DNA from: Solirubrobacter sp035555675
GTDB lineage: Bacteria > Actinomycetota > Thermoleophilia > Solirubrobacterales > Solirubrobacteraceae
Length of the DNA: 64,000 nt
Direction: 5' to 3'
Assembly (NCBI GenBank): GCA_035555675.1
Contig: DATMGH010000150.1
Location: 52,218 to 116,217, forward strand
The translations under genes were made by a program, and so were the position numbers. Under the pieces are notes generated by a model. It searched no databases and had not been told where the DNA came from. It saw only the letters and a list, made by a program, of their open reading frames with translations. The first letter of the stretch is position 1. The number at the start of each line of letters is the position of its first letter. Shown one piece after another: positions 41,175-50,299 of this stretch.

Positions 41175-42530
41175 CTACGCCAGCGCCTCGAGGCGCTCGA
41201 TCGTCGCCTCGATGTCGCGTTCGGTCGTGCGCGGGTTGATCGTGCACAACCGCGCGACCGTGCGCCCGCCGAGCGTCGTGGTGCTCGGCGCCGCGAACCC
41301 GTCGGCGACCGCGGCGCGCACCAGCGCGTCCGTCGCCTCGTCACTGGCCCCCGCGCGCCGGAAGCAGACGACGCCGAGCGTCGCGGGCGACACGACCTCC
41401 CAGCCGTCGGTCAGCCGCGCCTCCGCGTGCTCGGCGAGCGCGATCCCGCGCGCGATCGCGGCCCGGAACGCGTCCAGCCCAAACACGCGCAGCGACAGCC
41501 ACAGCTTCAGCGCGCGCGACCCGCGCGTGAGCTGCGGCCCGCGCTCGCGGAACTCGACCACGCCGCCGCCCGTGTCGCGCAGGTAGGCGCCGTCGAGCGT
41601 GAACGCGCGCCGCAGCACGCCCGGATGCCGGATCAGCACGGCGCCGATCTCGTACGGCTGGAAGAGCCACTTGTGCGGGTCCAGCACGAGGCTGTCCGCG
41701 CGCTCGATCCCGGTCAGCAGGTCGGCGCCGCGCGGCGTCAGGCGCGCGGGCGCGCCGTAGGCGCCGTCGACGTGGAACCAGAGCTCCTCGCGGCGCGCCA
41801 GGTCCGCCAGGCCGGCCAGGTCGTCGACCGCGCCGGTGCTCGTCGTCCCCGCCGTCCCGATCACCGCGAACGGCACCAGGCCGGCTTCGCGGTCGCGCGC
41901 GATCGCCGCCGCGACCGGCTCCGCGGCCAGCCGGAACCGGTCATCGCTCGCCAGCACGCGCAGGTGCGCCGGCTCGAACCCGAGGATCCGCCACGCCTTG
42001 GCCGCCGCCGCGTGCGTCTGGTCGGACACGTAGCCGGTGGCCGCGTCGCGCCGCGCGACGCGGTCCTGCGCGGCGGCGGCGAGCGCCGTCAGCGTCCCCA
42101 CCGAGCCGCCGCTGACCAGCACGCCCTCGGTCTGCGCCGGGAGCCCCATCCACTGCGCCAGCCAGTCCAGCGTCGCCAGCTCGACCGCGGACGCGCCCGC
42201 GCCGCCCGTCCACGACCCGGCGAACACGTTGTGCCCGGTCCCGATCAGGTCGGCGAGCACGCTGACGGGGTTGCTCGGGCTGCCGATGCGGGCGAAGAAG
42301 CGCGGGTGGTCGGGGCGCTGCCCGCGCGGGAGGATCGCGTCGAAGAGCTCGTCGATCGCCGCCAGCGGGTCCGACGGGCCGTCCGGGCACGGACCGAGCC
42401 GCTGCGGCGTCCAGTCCGGGTCGGCGGGCGCGATCGGCGGCTCGGCGTCGAGCCCTTCCCAGCGATCGACCAGCCGGTCCCAGACGTGGTGGCCGAGGCG
42501 GCGCAGCTCGTCAGGCGGCAGATTCAGCAC
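41175..42530 (-). CDS. PLP-dependent aromatic amino-acid decarboxylase-like enzyme
   Basis: GTG 42530 gives 451 residues of group II decarboxylase type. It has LPPDELRRLGHHVWDRLVD, RFFARIGSPSNPVSVLADLI, VLVSGGSVGTLTALAAA, the PLP Asp in WFHVDGAYGAPA and the Schiff-base Lys in LVLDPHKWLFQPYEIG. Relatives decarboxylate tryptophan, DOPA or tyrosine, and some are oxidative aldehyde synthases; the substrate cannot be told here. TATTGT (42538-42543, minus) ends 7 nt before the GTG. It is back to back with the alcohol dehydrogenase. Confidence 0.85.
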   Translation of the reverse strand: MLNLPPDELRRLGHHVWDRLVDRWEGLDAEPPIAPADPDWTPQRLGPCPDGPSDPLAAIDELFDAILPRGQRPDHPRFFARIGSPSNPVSVLADLIGTGHNVFAGSWTGGAGASAVELATLDWLAQWMGLPAQTEGVLVSGGSVGTLTALAAAAQDRVARRDAATGYVSDQTHAAAAKAWRILGFEPAHLRVLASDDRFRLAAEPVAAAIARDREAGLVPFAVIGTAGTTSTGAVDDLAGLADLARREELWFHVDGAYGAPARLTPRGADLLTGIERADSLVLDPHKWLFQPYEIGAVLIRHPGVLRRAFTLDGAYLRDTGGGVVEFRERGPQLTRGSRALKLWLSLRVFGLDAFRAAIARGIALAEHAEARLTDGWEVVSPATLGVVCFRRAGASDEATDALVRAAVADGFAAPSTTTLGGRTVARLCTINPRTTERDIEATIERLEALA

Positions 42531-42537
42531 GCCCGCG

Positions 42538-42543
42538 ACAATA
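42538..42543 (-). promoter_or_regulatory. -10-like TATTGT of the decarboxylase gene within an 18-bp divergent gap
   Basis: The hexamer ends 7 nt before GTG 42530, and the opposite gene begins at 42549. Both promoters must overlap and extend into the neighbouring coding regions. Confidence 0.4.
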
Positions 42544-42548
42544 CGAAC

Positions 42549-43574
42549 ATGCGCGCCGCAGTGATGCACTCCTTCTCGCAGCCGTTGACGCTCGAGACCG
42601 TCCCCGACCCCGTCTGCGACCCCGACGGCGTCGTCCTCGAAGTCCACGCCACCGGCGTCTGCCGCAGCGACTGGCACGCGTGGCAGGGCCACGACGGATC
42701 GGTCGCGCTCCCGCACGTCGGCGGGCACGAGCTGTGCGGCGTCGTCGCCGAGGCCGGCCCCGAGGTCCGCCGCTGGCGCGTCGGCGACCGGGCGACGGTC
42801 CCGTTCTGCTGCGGCTGCGGCGTCTGCGAGCCGTGCCGGCTGGGCGAGACGCAGATCTGCGAGCGTGACTTCCAGCCGGGCTTCACCGCCTGGGGCTCGT
42901 TCGCCCGGTTCGTCGCGCTGCCGCGTGCGGACCTCAACCTCGTGCACGTGCCGGACGCGCTCACCGACGTGGAGGCGGCGTCGCTCGGCTGCCGGTTCAT
43001 GACCGCGTGGGCGGCGCTGCACGTGCACGCGGACGTGCAGGCGGGCGAGTGGGTGGCGATCCACGGGTGTGGCGGCGTCGGCCTGGCGGCGACGATGATC
43101 GCCGCGGCCGCGGGCGCGCGCGTGATCGCGGTCGACATCGACCCGGCCAAGCTCGCCCGGGCGCGCGAGCTGGGCGCCGAGGCGGCCGTCGCGGAGGACC
43201 CGGTGCGTGCGATCCGCGAGCTGACCGGCGGCGGCGCGCACGTCTCGCTCGACGCGCTCGGCAGCCACGCGACGTGCGTGAACTCCGTGCGCTGCCTGCG
43301 CCGCCGCGGCCGCCACGCCCAGGTCGGCCTCCTGCTCGGCCACGCGCGCGACGTCGCGATCCCGATGCCGCGCGTGATCGCGCGCGAGCTGCGCGTGTTC
43401 GGCGTGCACGGGATGGCGGTGCGCCACTACCCGCAGCTGCTGAGCGCGATCGCCGGCGGCGCGCTGGCGCCGGGCGAGCTGGTGGCCAAGACGATCGGGC
43501 TCGAGGAGTTGTCGGCGGAGCTCGACGCGATGGGCCGCTTCGCCCAGGAGGGCGTGACCGTCGTCGAGCTCTAG
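42549..43574 (+). CDS. Zinc-dependent alcohol dehydrogenase (MDR family)
   Basis: This 341-residue medium-chain dehydrogenase has catalytic zinc Cys in TGVCRSDWHAWQG and His-Glu in HVGGHELCGVV. The structural zinc Cys are in CCGCGVCEPCRLGETQIC and the NAD(P) fold is GCGGVGLAATMIAAAAGARVI, with VDIDPAKL (Asp, so NAD is preferred). It oxidises alcohols or reduces aldehydes. Its divergent partner, the amino-acid decarboxylase, could supply an amine- or aldehyde-derived substrate, but this link rests on position only. The 3' end overlaps the convergent acyl-CoA dehydrogenase by 4 nt. Confidence 0.88.
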   Translation: MRAAVMHSFSQPLTLETVPDPVCDPDGVVLEVHATGVCRSDWHAWQGHDGSVALPHVGGHELCGVVAEAGPEVRRWRVGDRATVPFCCGCGVCEPCRLGETQICERDFQPGFTAWGSFARFVALPRADLNLVHVPDALTDVEAASLGCRFMTAWAALHVHADVQAGEWVAIHGCGGVGLAATMIAAAAGARVIAVDIDPAKLARARELGAEAAVAEDPVRAIRELTGGGAHVSLDALGSHATCVNSVRCLRRRGRHAQVGLLLGHARDVAIPMPRVIARELRVFGVHGMAVRHYPQLLSAIAGGALAPGELVAKTIGLEELSAELDAMGRFAQEGVTVVEL

Positions 43575-44749
43575 GTGAACGACGCCTGCCCGGTGATCGC
43601 CTGGCCGAGGATCAGCGTGTGCATCTCGTGCGTGCCCTCGTAGGTGAGCACGGACTCGAGGTTGTTGGCGTGCCGCAGCACCGGGTACTCGAGCGTGATC
43701 CCGTTCGCGCCCAGGATCGTGCGCGCGCTGCGCGCGACCTCCAGCGCCGCGCGCACGTTGTGGTACTTGCCGAACGACACCTGCTCGGGCCGCAGCGTCC
43801 CCGCGTCCTTCATCCGCCCCAGGTGCCTCGCCAGCAGCGTCGACTGCCCGACCTGGACCGCCATCTCGACCAGCTTGCCCTGCGTGAGCTGGTAGCCGGC
43901 GATCGGCTTGCCGAACTGCTCGCGTGACTTCGCGTAGCCGAGCGCGGCCTCGTAGCACGCGCGGGCCGCGCCGGCGGCGCCCCAGACGATCCCGTAGCGC
44001 GCCTCGTTGAGGCAGGAGAGCGGCGCGCGCAGCGACTTCGCCTCCGGGAGCCGGTTGGCCTCCGGCACCTCGACGCCGTCCAGCACCAGCTCCGAGGTGA
44101 CGCTGGCGCGCAGTGAGAGCTTGCCGTGCATCACCGGCGCCGAGAACCCGGGCGTGCCCCGCTCGACCAGGAAGCCGTTGACGTCGCCGTCCTCGGTGCG
44201 GGCCCAGACGACCGCGACGTCGGCCAGCGAGCCGTTGGTGATCCACATCTTCGAGCCGTTGAGGACCCACGCCTCACCGCGCCGCCGCGCGCGGGTGCGC
44301 ATCGCCGACGGGTTGGACCCGGCGTCCGGCTCGGTCAGCCCGAAGCACCCGATCGTCCGGCCCGCCGCCATGTCCGGCAGCCAGCGCCGCTTCTGCTCCT
44401 CGCTGCCCCAGCGGTGGATCGCGAACATCGCCAGCGACCCCTGCACCGAGCAGAACGAGCGCAGCCCGGAGTCCCCCGCTTCCAGCTCCAGGCACGTGAT
44501 CCCGTACGCCGTCGCCGACGCGCCCGCGCAGCCGTAGCCGTGCAGGTGCATGCCCAGCAGCCCGAGCTCGCCCAGCTCACGGCCCGTGCGCTCGGGCAGC
44601 TCACCGCGCTCGAAGTAGCCCGCGACGTGCGGCAGGAACTTCTCGCGCACGTACCGGCGGACCGTGTCGCGGATCAGCCGCTCCTCCTCGTCCAGCGACG
44701 GGTCGAGCGCGAGCGGATCGAGAGGATCGAACGACGGCAGCTCGGACAT
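43571..44749 (-). CDS. gcdH: Glutaryl-CoA dehydrogenase
   Basis: This 392-residue acyl-CoA dehydrogenase has GYGCAGASATAYGIT and DSGLRSFCSVQGSLAM, whose Arg matches the residue that holds the distal carboxylate of glutaryl-CoA. The FAD loop is FGLTEPDAGSNPS and WITNGSLAD, and the catalytic Glu is in TYEGTHEMHTLILGQAI. These features separate glutaryl-CoA dehydrogenase from ordinary acyl-CoA dehydrogenases. It decarboxylates glutaryl-CoA to crotonyl-CoA in lysine/tryptophan or aromatic degradation. No other glutarate genes are nearby. Confidence 0.88.
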   Translation of the reverse strand: MSELPSFDPLDPLALDPSLDEEERLIRDTVRRYVREKFLPHVAGYFERGELPERTGRELGELGLLGMHLHGYGCAGASATAYGITCLELEAGDSGLRSFCSVQGSLAMFAIHRWGSEEQKRRWLPDMAAGRTIGCFGLTEPDAGSNPSAMRTRARRRGEAWVLNGSKMWITNGSLADVAVVWARTEDGDVNGFLVERGTPGFSAPVMHGKLSLRASVTSELVLDGVEVPEANRLPEAKSLRAPLSCLNEARYGIVWGAAGAARACYEAALGYAKSREQFGKPIAGYQLTQGKLVEMAVQVGQSTLLARHLGRMKDAGTLRPEQVSFGKYHNVRAALEVARSARTILGANGITLEYPVLRHANNLESVLTYEGTHEMHTLILGQAITGQASFT

Positions 44750-44761
44750 GCCGGGAGACTA

Positions 44762-44789
44762 GAGCGCGCGGGCCGGAGCCCGCGCGCTC
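44762..44789 (-). terminator. Hairpin terminator after the first S15 peptidase gene
   Basis: GAGCGCGCGGGC and GCCCGCGCGCTC form a 12-bp perfect stem with a 4-nt loop, 7 nt beyond the stop codon (minus strand). Confidence 0.75.
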
Positions 44790-44796
44790 GAATCGC

Positions 44797-47316
44797 CTAC
44801 GGCGTCGTGGTGCTCAGCGTGAACGTGAGCGTCTTGCTGTACGACCCCGTGCGCAGGGCGTCGTTCGCCCCGATCGGCTGCGTGAACGTGACCGTCGCGG
44901 TGTCGTTGGACACCGGCCCGGCGTACGTCTTGACCGTGCCGAGGCCCTGCAGCGGCTGCGGCAGCGCGAACGTCCCGTTGACCAGGTGGCCCGGGTGGTC
45001 CGAGCTCGGGTCCGTGACGGTCAGCGCCGCGTCACCGGCGGTGGAGATCACGGTCGCGGTCGTCGACGCGGCGTACTCGCGGCCCAGGCCCGGGGTGAAC
45101 ACGCCGAAGCTCGCCGGCGCGCCCAGCGTCAGCGCCAGCGTCGCCGGCACCGTGCCGCCCACCGGCAGCTCCTGCAGGTCGCCGCCGGTCGCGGTCGAGA
45201 GCGCCTTGGCGCCGCCGACGATCGGGAGCGTGAACGAGCTGCCGGCCAGGTCGAGCGTCAGCTCGGTGCCCGCGGGCGGGCGGACCGTGAACTCGCGGTC
45301 GCTGGAGAGCACCAGCAGGCCGATCTTGCGGCCGGCCGGGATCACCGTGTCCTTGGGCTGCAGGTCGATCCCGAGCTTGTAGAACGTGCCCGGGACGATC
45401 GGCTCGGAGACGAAGTCGCTCGTCCGGTTCTCGGGATCGCGCCAGCCGCGGGTCAGGATCGTGCCGTTGCCGGTCTCCGGCAGGCTGACCAGGATCGCCG
45501 TGACGTTCGCCTTGGTGCGGCTGAACGCCGCGTTGAGCGTCACGCGCGGCGTGCCGCTGATGCGCACCGGCTCGGTCAGCGTGTTGGTGACGTAGAGCAG
45601 GCGCGAGTCCTCGGTCGCCGCGTTCATCAGCGTCGCCGCGGTCACGCCGGCGTCGTCGGACAGCGTCTCGCGCGCGTCGCTGGGCGCCGCGACCGTCAGG
45701 CCGCCGCGGGCCAGGCCGCCGCTGGTGAGGTTGAGCGTCACGTCGCCCGTCGCCGGGTCGGGCCACTCGGCGTACGGCGTCGGGTTGGCCGTGTTGCAGA
45801 CCAGGCTCACGGTCGCGCCGTTGACGACGCGCTGGCCGGCGGCGGTCGCGACCGCGCTCGCGAGCGTGAGCGTCGTGGCGGTCTTGTTGGTGATCACCCG
45901 CGTGGTCGAGGTGGTCGTGCCGCTGCTGTTGGTCTGCGGGATCGTCAGCGTCTCGCCGACGCGGAACGCCGCCGTGCCGGCCACGTTGAGCGTGGTCGTG
46001 TTGGACTGGTCGCCGGTGACCGTGGTCTCACGCGGCGGGCAGCTCGCCGCCTCGCGCACCACCCAGGACTTCGGCAGGCTCTCGACGCCGTTGTCCTGGC
46101 CCCACAGGTACTTCGTGAACCACAGGTTCAGCAGGTAGTCCGGCGGCGCGCCGCCGTGGCCGCCCTGGTGGAAGTAGAACGCGTGCGGCGTGCCCTGCGC
46201 CTTGAGCGCGTCGTAGAACTGCGCCGCGTTCTTGGTCATGACGTTGAAGTCGTTGCCGCCGTGCGCGACCAGCACCGCGGCCTTGACGTTCTGCACGTCC
46301 TTCATGTAGTTGCGCTCCTGCCAGAACGCGCTGCGGTTGCCGGTGGCGCGGTCCTGGTTGGCGCGGATGTCCTCGACCGTGGGGCGGCACTTCATGCGCG
46401 GCGCCGGCGGCGTGGCGTTCTCGTCGTTGCGCGAGTAGACGTACTCGGTGAGGACGTCGAGGTCCTCGCCCTGGTAGCCGCCCGGCGCGCGCACCATGCC
46501 GTTGGCGCGGTAGTAGTCGTACCAGTCCGAGATCGCCGAGATCGGCACGATCGCCTTCAGGCCCTCGACGCCGGTCGTGGCGGCCGCGATCGGCAGCGTG
46601 CCGTTGTAGGACGTGCCCATCATCGCCGTGTTGCCGTTGTGCCAGCTGGCCGGCGGCGCCTCGACGTCCCCGCTGCGGGTCGTGTAGCCCTTGCGCCGCC
46701 CGTTGAGCCAGTCGATGACGGCGGTGGCGCCGAGCGTCTCGATCGGCGCGCCCGAGTTCGGGCAGCCGGTGGAGTTGCCGGTGCCCGGCGACTCGGAGTG
46801 CACGACCGCGTACCCGCGCGGCAGCCAGGTCGACTCGTAGATCGTGCTGATCGACGGGCTGGTGCTGCTGGCGTTGAACGGCGGCGCGAAGGCCTTGGTC
46901 GCCGGCGGCTGGCCGATCTCGTGGTCGACGGGCCAGTTGTCGACGTTCGAGCCGCCCGCGTAGTACGGGCTGTCCTCGTAGATGACCGGGACCTTCAGGC
47001 CGTCGGTGTCGGTCTCCTTCGGGCGCGACACGTCGACGTGCACGCGGTCCTTGACGCCGTCGTAGTCCGAGTCGACGTCGAGCTCGACCCACAGCTCGTG
47101 GTTGACGTAGTTCGCGGTGCCGCTGGCGAACACCGCCTGCGACATGCCGTTGACGAACGTCGGCACGGCGGGCGCCGGCTCGGGCGCGGGTGCCGCCACG
47201 CCCGGGAACTGCGCCCCCTTGGGCGGAATCGGCGCCGCGGTGGCGGCACCGGCTCCGACGACGCCCGCGAGCGCCGTGATCGCGCCCGCGAGAGCGAGGC
47301 GCACTCCTACCTGCAT
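44797..47316 (-). CDS. Secreted S15-family (Xaa-Pro dipeptidyl-peptidase/CocE-like) hydrolase 1
   Basis: ATG 47316 (MQVGVRLALAGAITALAG, signal peptide) gives 839 residues. The alpha/beta-hydrolase core has PVIYEDSPYYAGGS, WLPRGYAVVHSESPGTGNS, nucleophile S236 in MMGTSYNGTLPIAA, acid Asp in HGGNDFNVMTKNAA and His in FHQGGHGGAPPD. An inserted beta domain (TVTGDQSNTTTLNVAGTAAF) precedes the C-terminal jelly-roll usual for PepX/CocE. It is probably an extracellular Xaa-Pro dipeptidyl-peptidase or acyl hydrolase. It is a tandem paralogue of the next gene, and the last ~140 residues are nearly identical in both. Confidence 0.88.
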   Translation of the reverse strand: MQVGVRLALAGAITALAGVVGAGAATAAPIPPKGAQFPGVAAPAPEPAPAVPTFVNGMSQAVFASGTANYVNHELWVELDVDSDYDGVKDRVHVDVSRPKETDTDGLKVPVIYEDSPYYAGGSNVDNWPVDHEIGQPPATKAFAPPFNASSTSPSISTIYESTWLPRGYAVVHSESPGTGNSTGCPNSGAPIETLGATAVIDWLNGRRKGYTTRSGDVEAPPASWHNGNTAMMGTSYNGTLPIAAATTGVEGLKAIVPISAISDWYDYYRANGMVRAPGGYQGEDLDVLTEYVYSRNDENATPPAPRMKCRPTVEDIRANQDRATGNRSAFWQERNYMKDVQNVKAAVLVAHGGNDFNVMTKNAAQFYDALKAQGTPHAFYFHQGGHGGAPPDYLLNLWFTKYLWGQDNGVESLPKSWVVREAASCPPRETTVTGDQSNTTTLNVAGTAAFRVGETLTIPQTNSSGTTTSTTRVITNKTATTLTLASAVATAAGQRVVNGATVSLVCNTANPTPYAEWPDPATGDVTLNLTSGGLARGGLTVAAPSDARETLSDDAGVTAATLMNAATEDSRLLYVTNTLTEPVRISGTPRVTLNAAFSRTKANVTAILVSLPETGNGTILTRGWRDPENRTSDFVSEPIVPGTFYKLGIDLQPKDTVIPAGRKIGLLVLSSDREFTVRPPAGTELTLDLAGSSFTLPIVGGAKALSTATGGDLQELPVGGTVPATLALTLGAPASFGVFTPGLGREYAASTTATVISTAGDAALTVTDPSSDHPGHLVNGTFALPQPLQGLGTVKTYAGPVSNDTATVTFTQPIGANDALRTGSYSKTLTFTLSTTTP

Positions 47317-47389
47317 ACGTTGACCCCTTGAGTTGAGCTTCCGGGGCCCCAGTTTGCTGGTGAAGCGGGCGTGAGGCAAATGTGAGAGA

Positions 47390-47422
47390 GCGGAGGTCTC
47401 TCCACGCGGGAGAGACCTCCGC
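47390..47422 (-). terminator. Hairpin terminator between the two S15 genes
   Basis: GCGGAGGTCTCTCC and GGAGAGACCTCCGC form a 14-bp perfect stem with a 5-nt loop, 8 nt beyond the stop of S15 gene 2. The tandem genes are therefore probably separate transcripts. Confidence 0.8.
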
Positions 47423-47430
47423 CCCTCGGC

Positions 47431-49983
47431 TTACGGCGTCGTGGTGCTCAGCGTGAACGTGAGCGTCTTGCTGTACGACCCCGTGCGGAGCGCGTCGTTG
47501 GCGCCGATCTGCTGCGTGAACGTGATCGTCGCCGCGTCGTTGGTGACCGGGCCGTCGTACGTCTTGACGGCGCCGAGGCCCTGCAGCGGCTGCGGCAGCG
47601 CGAACGCGCCGTTGACCAGGTGGCCCGGGTGGTCCGAGCTCGGGTCGCTGACGGTCAGCGTCGCGTCACCGGCGGTCGAGGTGACCGTCGCGGTGGTCGA
47701 GGCCGTGTACGGCTTGGCGACGCCCGGCGTGAACGCGCCGAAGCTCGCCGGCGCGCCGAGCGTCAGCGCCAGCGTCGCCGGCACCGTGCCGCCCACCGGC
47801 AGCTCCTGCAGGTCGCCGCCGGTCGCGGTCGCCAGCGTCTTCGCGCCGCCGACGATCGGGATCGTGAACGAGCTGCCCGCCAGGTCGAGCGACACCTCGG
47901 TGCCGGCCGCCGGGCGGATCGTGTACTGGCGGTCGCTCGAGAACACCATCAGCGCCAGGCGCCGGCCGGCCGGGACGATCGCGTCCTTGGCCTGCATGTC
48001 GAACGAGACGTCGTAGAACGTGCCCGGCGTGATCGGGTCCGAGACGAAGTCCGAGTTGCGGTTCTCCGGGTCGACCCAGCCGCGCGTGAGGATCGTGCCC
48101 GCGCCGGACGGCGGGTAGCTGATCAGCGCCGCCGACAGGTTCGCCTTCGGCTTGCTGAACGCGACCTTGAGCGTGACCTTCGGCGTGCCCGAGATGCGCA
48201 CGTCCTGCGTGAGCGGGTTCGTCTGGTAGATCAGGCGGTTCGGGCTCGACGCCGCGTCGCGCAGCGTCGTGTCCTCGATCGAGGCGTCGTCGGTCAGCGT
48301 CTCGGTGCCCGAGCCCGCGGCGAACGAGAGGCCGCCGCGCGTCGCACCGCCGGGCAGCAGGCTCTGCGTGACGGGCGCCGACGCCGGATCGGGCCACTCC
48401 GCGTACGGCGTCGGGTTGCTCGTGTTGCACAGCAGCTCGGCGGTCGAGCCGTCGGCGACCTTCGAGCCCGCGGTCGTCGCGACCGCGGAGGCGAGCACCA
48501 GGTGCGTCGCGTCCGGGATGTCGGTGATCGTGCGCGCCACCGTGCTCGTCGTGCCGCTGGCCGCGGTCTGGGTGACCGTCAGCGACTGGCCGACCATGAA
48601 CGGCGCCGTGCTGGCCACGGTCAGCGTGGCCGTGTTCGACTGGTCGCCGGCGACGGTCGTCTGACGCGGCGGGCAGGTCGCGGCCTCACGCACCACCCAG
48701 GACTTCGGCAGGTTCTGGACGCCGTTGTCCTGGCCCCACAGGTACTTCGTGAACCAGCGGTTGATCATCGCGTCCGGCGGCGAGCCGCCGTGGCCGCCCT
48801 GGTGGAAGTAGAACTCGTGCGGCACGTTCTGCGCCTTCAGCGCGGCGTAGAACTGCGCGGCGTTCTTGGTCATGACGTTGAAGTCGTTGTTGCCGTGGGC
48901 CAGCAGGACCGCGGCGTGGACGTTCTGGACGTCCTTCATGTAGTTGCGCTCCTGCCAGAACGCGTTGCGGTTGCCCGTCAGCCGGTCCTCCTGGATCCCC
49001 GTGTCGGTGATCTCGGGGCGGCAGATCGTGCGGATGCCGGCGGCGTTCTCGTCACGGCGCGAGTACACGTCGTCGATCAGGACGTCGAGGTCCTCGCCGT
49101 CGTAGGAGTTGCTGCCGGTGCCGCCGGCGCGCGAGTGCGGGGCGCGCACCATGCCGTTGGCGCGGTAGTAGTCGTACCAGTCCGAGATCGCCGAGATCGG
49201 CACGATCGCGTCCAGGCCCCGGACGCCGGTCGTGGCGGCCGCGATCGGCAGCGTGCCGTTGTAGGACGTGCCCATCATCGCCGTGTGGCCGTTGTGCCAG
49301 TTCACGGGCGCGGCCTCGACGTCGCCCGTGCGGGTCGTGTACGCCTTCTTGCGGCCGTTGAGCCAGTCGATGATCGCGGTGGCGCCGAGCGTCTCGTTGC
49401 GGCCACCGGACGACGGGCAGCCGTCGCTGTAGCCGGAGCCCGGGGACTCGGAGTGCACGACCGCGAAGCCGCGCGGGAGCCAGGTCGACTCGTAGATCGA
49501 GCTGATCGTCGGGCTCGTGTTGGTGCCGTTGAAGAACGCCGCGAACGGGCGGTCCGGCGGCTGGGCGCCGAGCTCGTGGTCGACGACCCAGTTGCTGTAG
49601 CGCGACGCGGTGCCGCCGTAGTACGGGCTGTCCTCGAAGATGACCGGGACCTTCAGGCCGTCGGTCGAGGTCTCCTTGGGAAGCGTGTAGTCCGCGTGCA
49701 GACGGTCGGGCTTGCCGTCGCCGTCGGAGTCGAAGTCGGACTCGACCCAGACCTCGCCGCTGATCCAGTCGGCCGAGCTGCTGCTGAAGACGTTCTGGGC
49801 CATGCCGTTGACGAACGTCGGGACCGCGCCGTCCGGCGCGGGCGCGGCCGCGCTCATGGCGCCGGGCGCGGCCGCTTCGGCGTTCGGCGGAAGCGGGTTC
49901 GCGTTCGCGGTACCGACGATCGTCGCGAGCGCGACCGTCGCCGTCAGCGCGCTCGCCTTCGCGAGGCGCTTGCCAAACTCCAT
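47431..49983 (-). CDS. Secreted S15-family (Xaa-Pro dipeptidyl-peptidase/CocE-like) hydrolase 2
   Basis: ATG 49983 gives 850 residues starting MEFGKRLAKASALTATVALA (signal peptide). The layout is the same as hydrolase 1: EDSPYYGGTASRYSNW, nucleophile S240 in MMGTSYNGTLPIAA, HGNNDFNVMTKNAA, FHQGGHGGSPPD. It also carries the inserted domain (TVAGDQSNTATLTVASTAPF) and the C-terminal jelly-roll. A Ca-binding-like D-x-D-x-D-G-x-x-D stretch (SDFDSDGDGKPDRLHAD) follows the signal peptide; gene 1 has a similar DVDSDYDGVKDRVHVD. There is an extra loop (HSRAGGTGSNSYDGE). The difference from gene 1 is mostly in this loop and the middle. Confidence 0.88.
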   Translation of the reverse strand: MEFGKRLAKASALTATVALATIVGTANANPLPPNAEAAAPGAMSAAAPAPDGAVPTFVNGMAQNVFSSSSADWISGEVWVESDFDSDGDGKPDRLHADYTLPKETSTDGLKVPVIFEDSPYYGGTASRYSNWVVDHELGAQPPDRPFAAFFNGTNTSPTISSIYESTWLPRGFAVVHSESPGSGYSDGCPSSGGRNETLGATAIIDWLNGRKKAYTTRTGDVEAAPVNWHNGHTAMMGTSYNGTLPIAAATTGVRGLDAIVPISAISDWYDYYRANGMVRAPHSRAGGTGSNSYDGEDLDVLIDDVYSRRDENAAGIRTICRPEITDTGIQEDRLTGNRNAFWQERNYMKDVQNVHAAVLLAHGNNDFNVMTKNAAQFYAALKAQNVPHEFYFHQGGHGGSPPDAMINRWFTKYLWGQDNGVQNLPKSWVVREAATCPPRQTTVAGDQSNTATLTVASTAPFMVGQSLTVTQTAASGTTSTVARTITDIPDATHLVLASAVATTAGSKVADGSTAELLCNTSNPTPYAEWPDPASAPVTQSLLPGGATRGGLSFAAGSGTETLTDDASIEDTTLRDAASSPNRLIYQTNPLTQDVRISGTPKVTLKVAFSKPKANLSAALISYPPSGAGTILTRGWVDPENRNSDFVSDPITPGTFYDVSFDMQAKDAIVPAGRRLALMVFSSDRQYTIRPAAGTEVSLDLAGSSFTIPIVGGAKTLATATGGDLQELPVGGTVPATLALTLGAPASFGAFTPGVAKPYTASTTATVTSTAGDATLTVSDPSSDHPGHLVNGAFALPQPLQGLGAVKTYDGPVTNDAATITFTQQIGANDALRTGSYSKTLTFTLSTTTP

Positions 49984-50080
49984 CCTTAGACCCCTCTCTT
50001 CGACCACTGGCGTGAGTGAGTGTGTTCCCGGTTCGCGCTCGTCGCAAGTTGCGGTGGACGTCTCGCACGCTGAGATCTCT

Positions 50081-50092
50081 CCACACGTGTGG
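50081..50092. promoter_or_regulatory. Perfect 12-bp palindrome upstream of S15 gene 2
   Basis: CCACACGTGTGG lies about 98 bp before ATG 49983, a suitable distance for a regulator site. It contains the ACACGTGT core. No matching palindrome was seen upstream of S15 gene 1. Confidence 0.3.
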
Positions 50093-50184
50093 GGAACGTG
50101 AAGTGAAGGTGAGAACGGGGTGGCGGCGGTCCCTCGGTGCCGCCGGAGGCGAGGCCGTGGAGAGGACCGGCAGGCTGCGTGGAA

Positions 50185-50258
50185 TGGGCGGTGCGCGGTT
50201 CGAACGCGCGACCTCCTGCTTGTAAGGCAGGCGCTCTGACCAACTGAGCTAACCGCCC
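50185..50258 (-). tRNA. tRNA-Val (anticodon TAC)
   Basis: This 74-nt minus-strand cloverleaf has acceptor GGGCGGT with ACCGCCC, D arm GCTC/GAGC, anticodon stem CCTGC/GCAGG around CTTACAA, T arm GCGCG-TTCGAAC-CGCGC and discriminator A. CCA is not encoded. TAGCAT (50271-50276, minus) is the likely -10. Confidence 0.95.
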
Positions 50259-50299
50259 GAGCGGTGAGCCATGCTAGTGCGCGCGCCGAGGCGCGTGGC

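Noticed and set aside
37193..41344. 1383-codon open frame on the minus strand across the M14 gene
   Set aside because: It is a shadow of the real gene: His/Arg/Val-rich protein without domains, caused by the GC-rich codons of the plus-strand peptidase, which has a signal peptide and all active-site residues.
42531..44270. N-terminal extension of the decarboxylase frame to 1031 codons
   Set aside because: The extension is antisense to the zinc alcohol dehydrogenase, which is well supported. The family's usual length fits the GTG at 42530.
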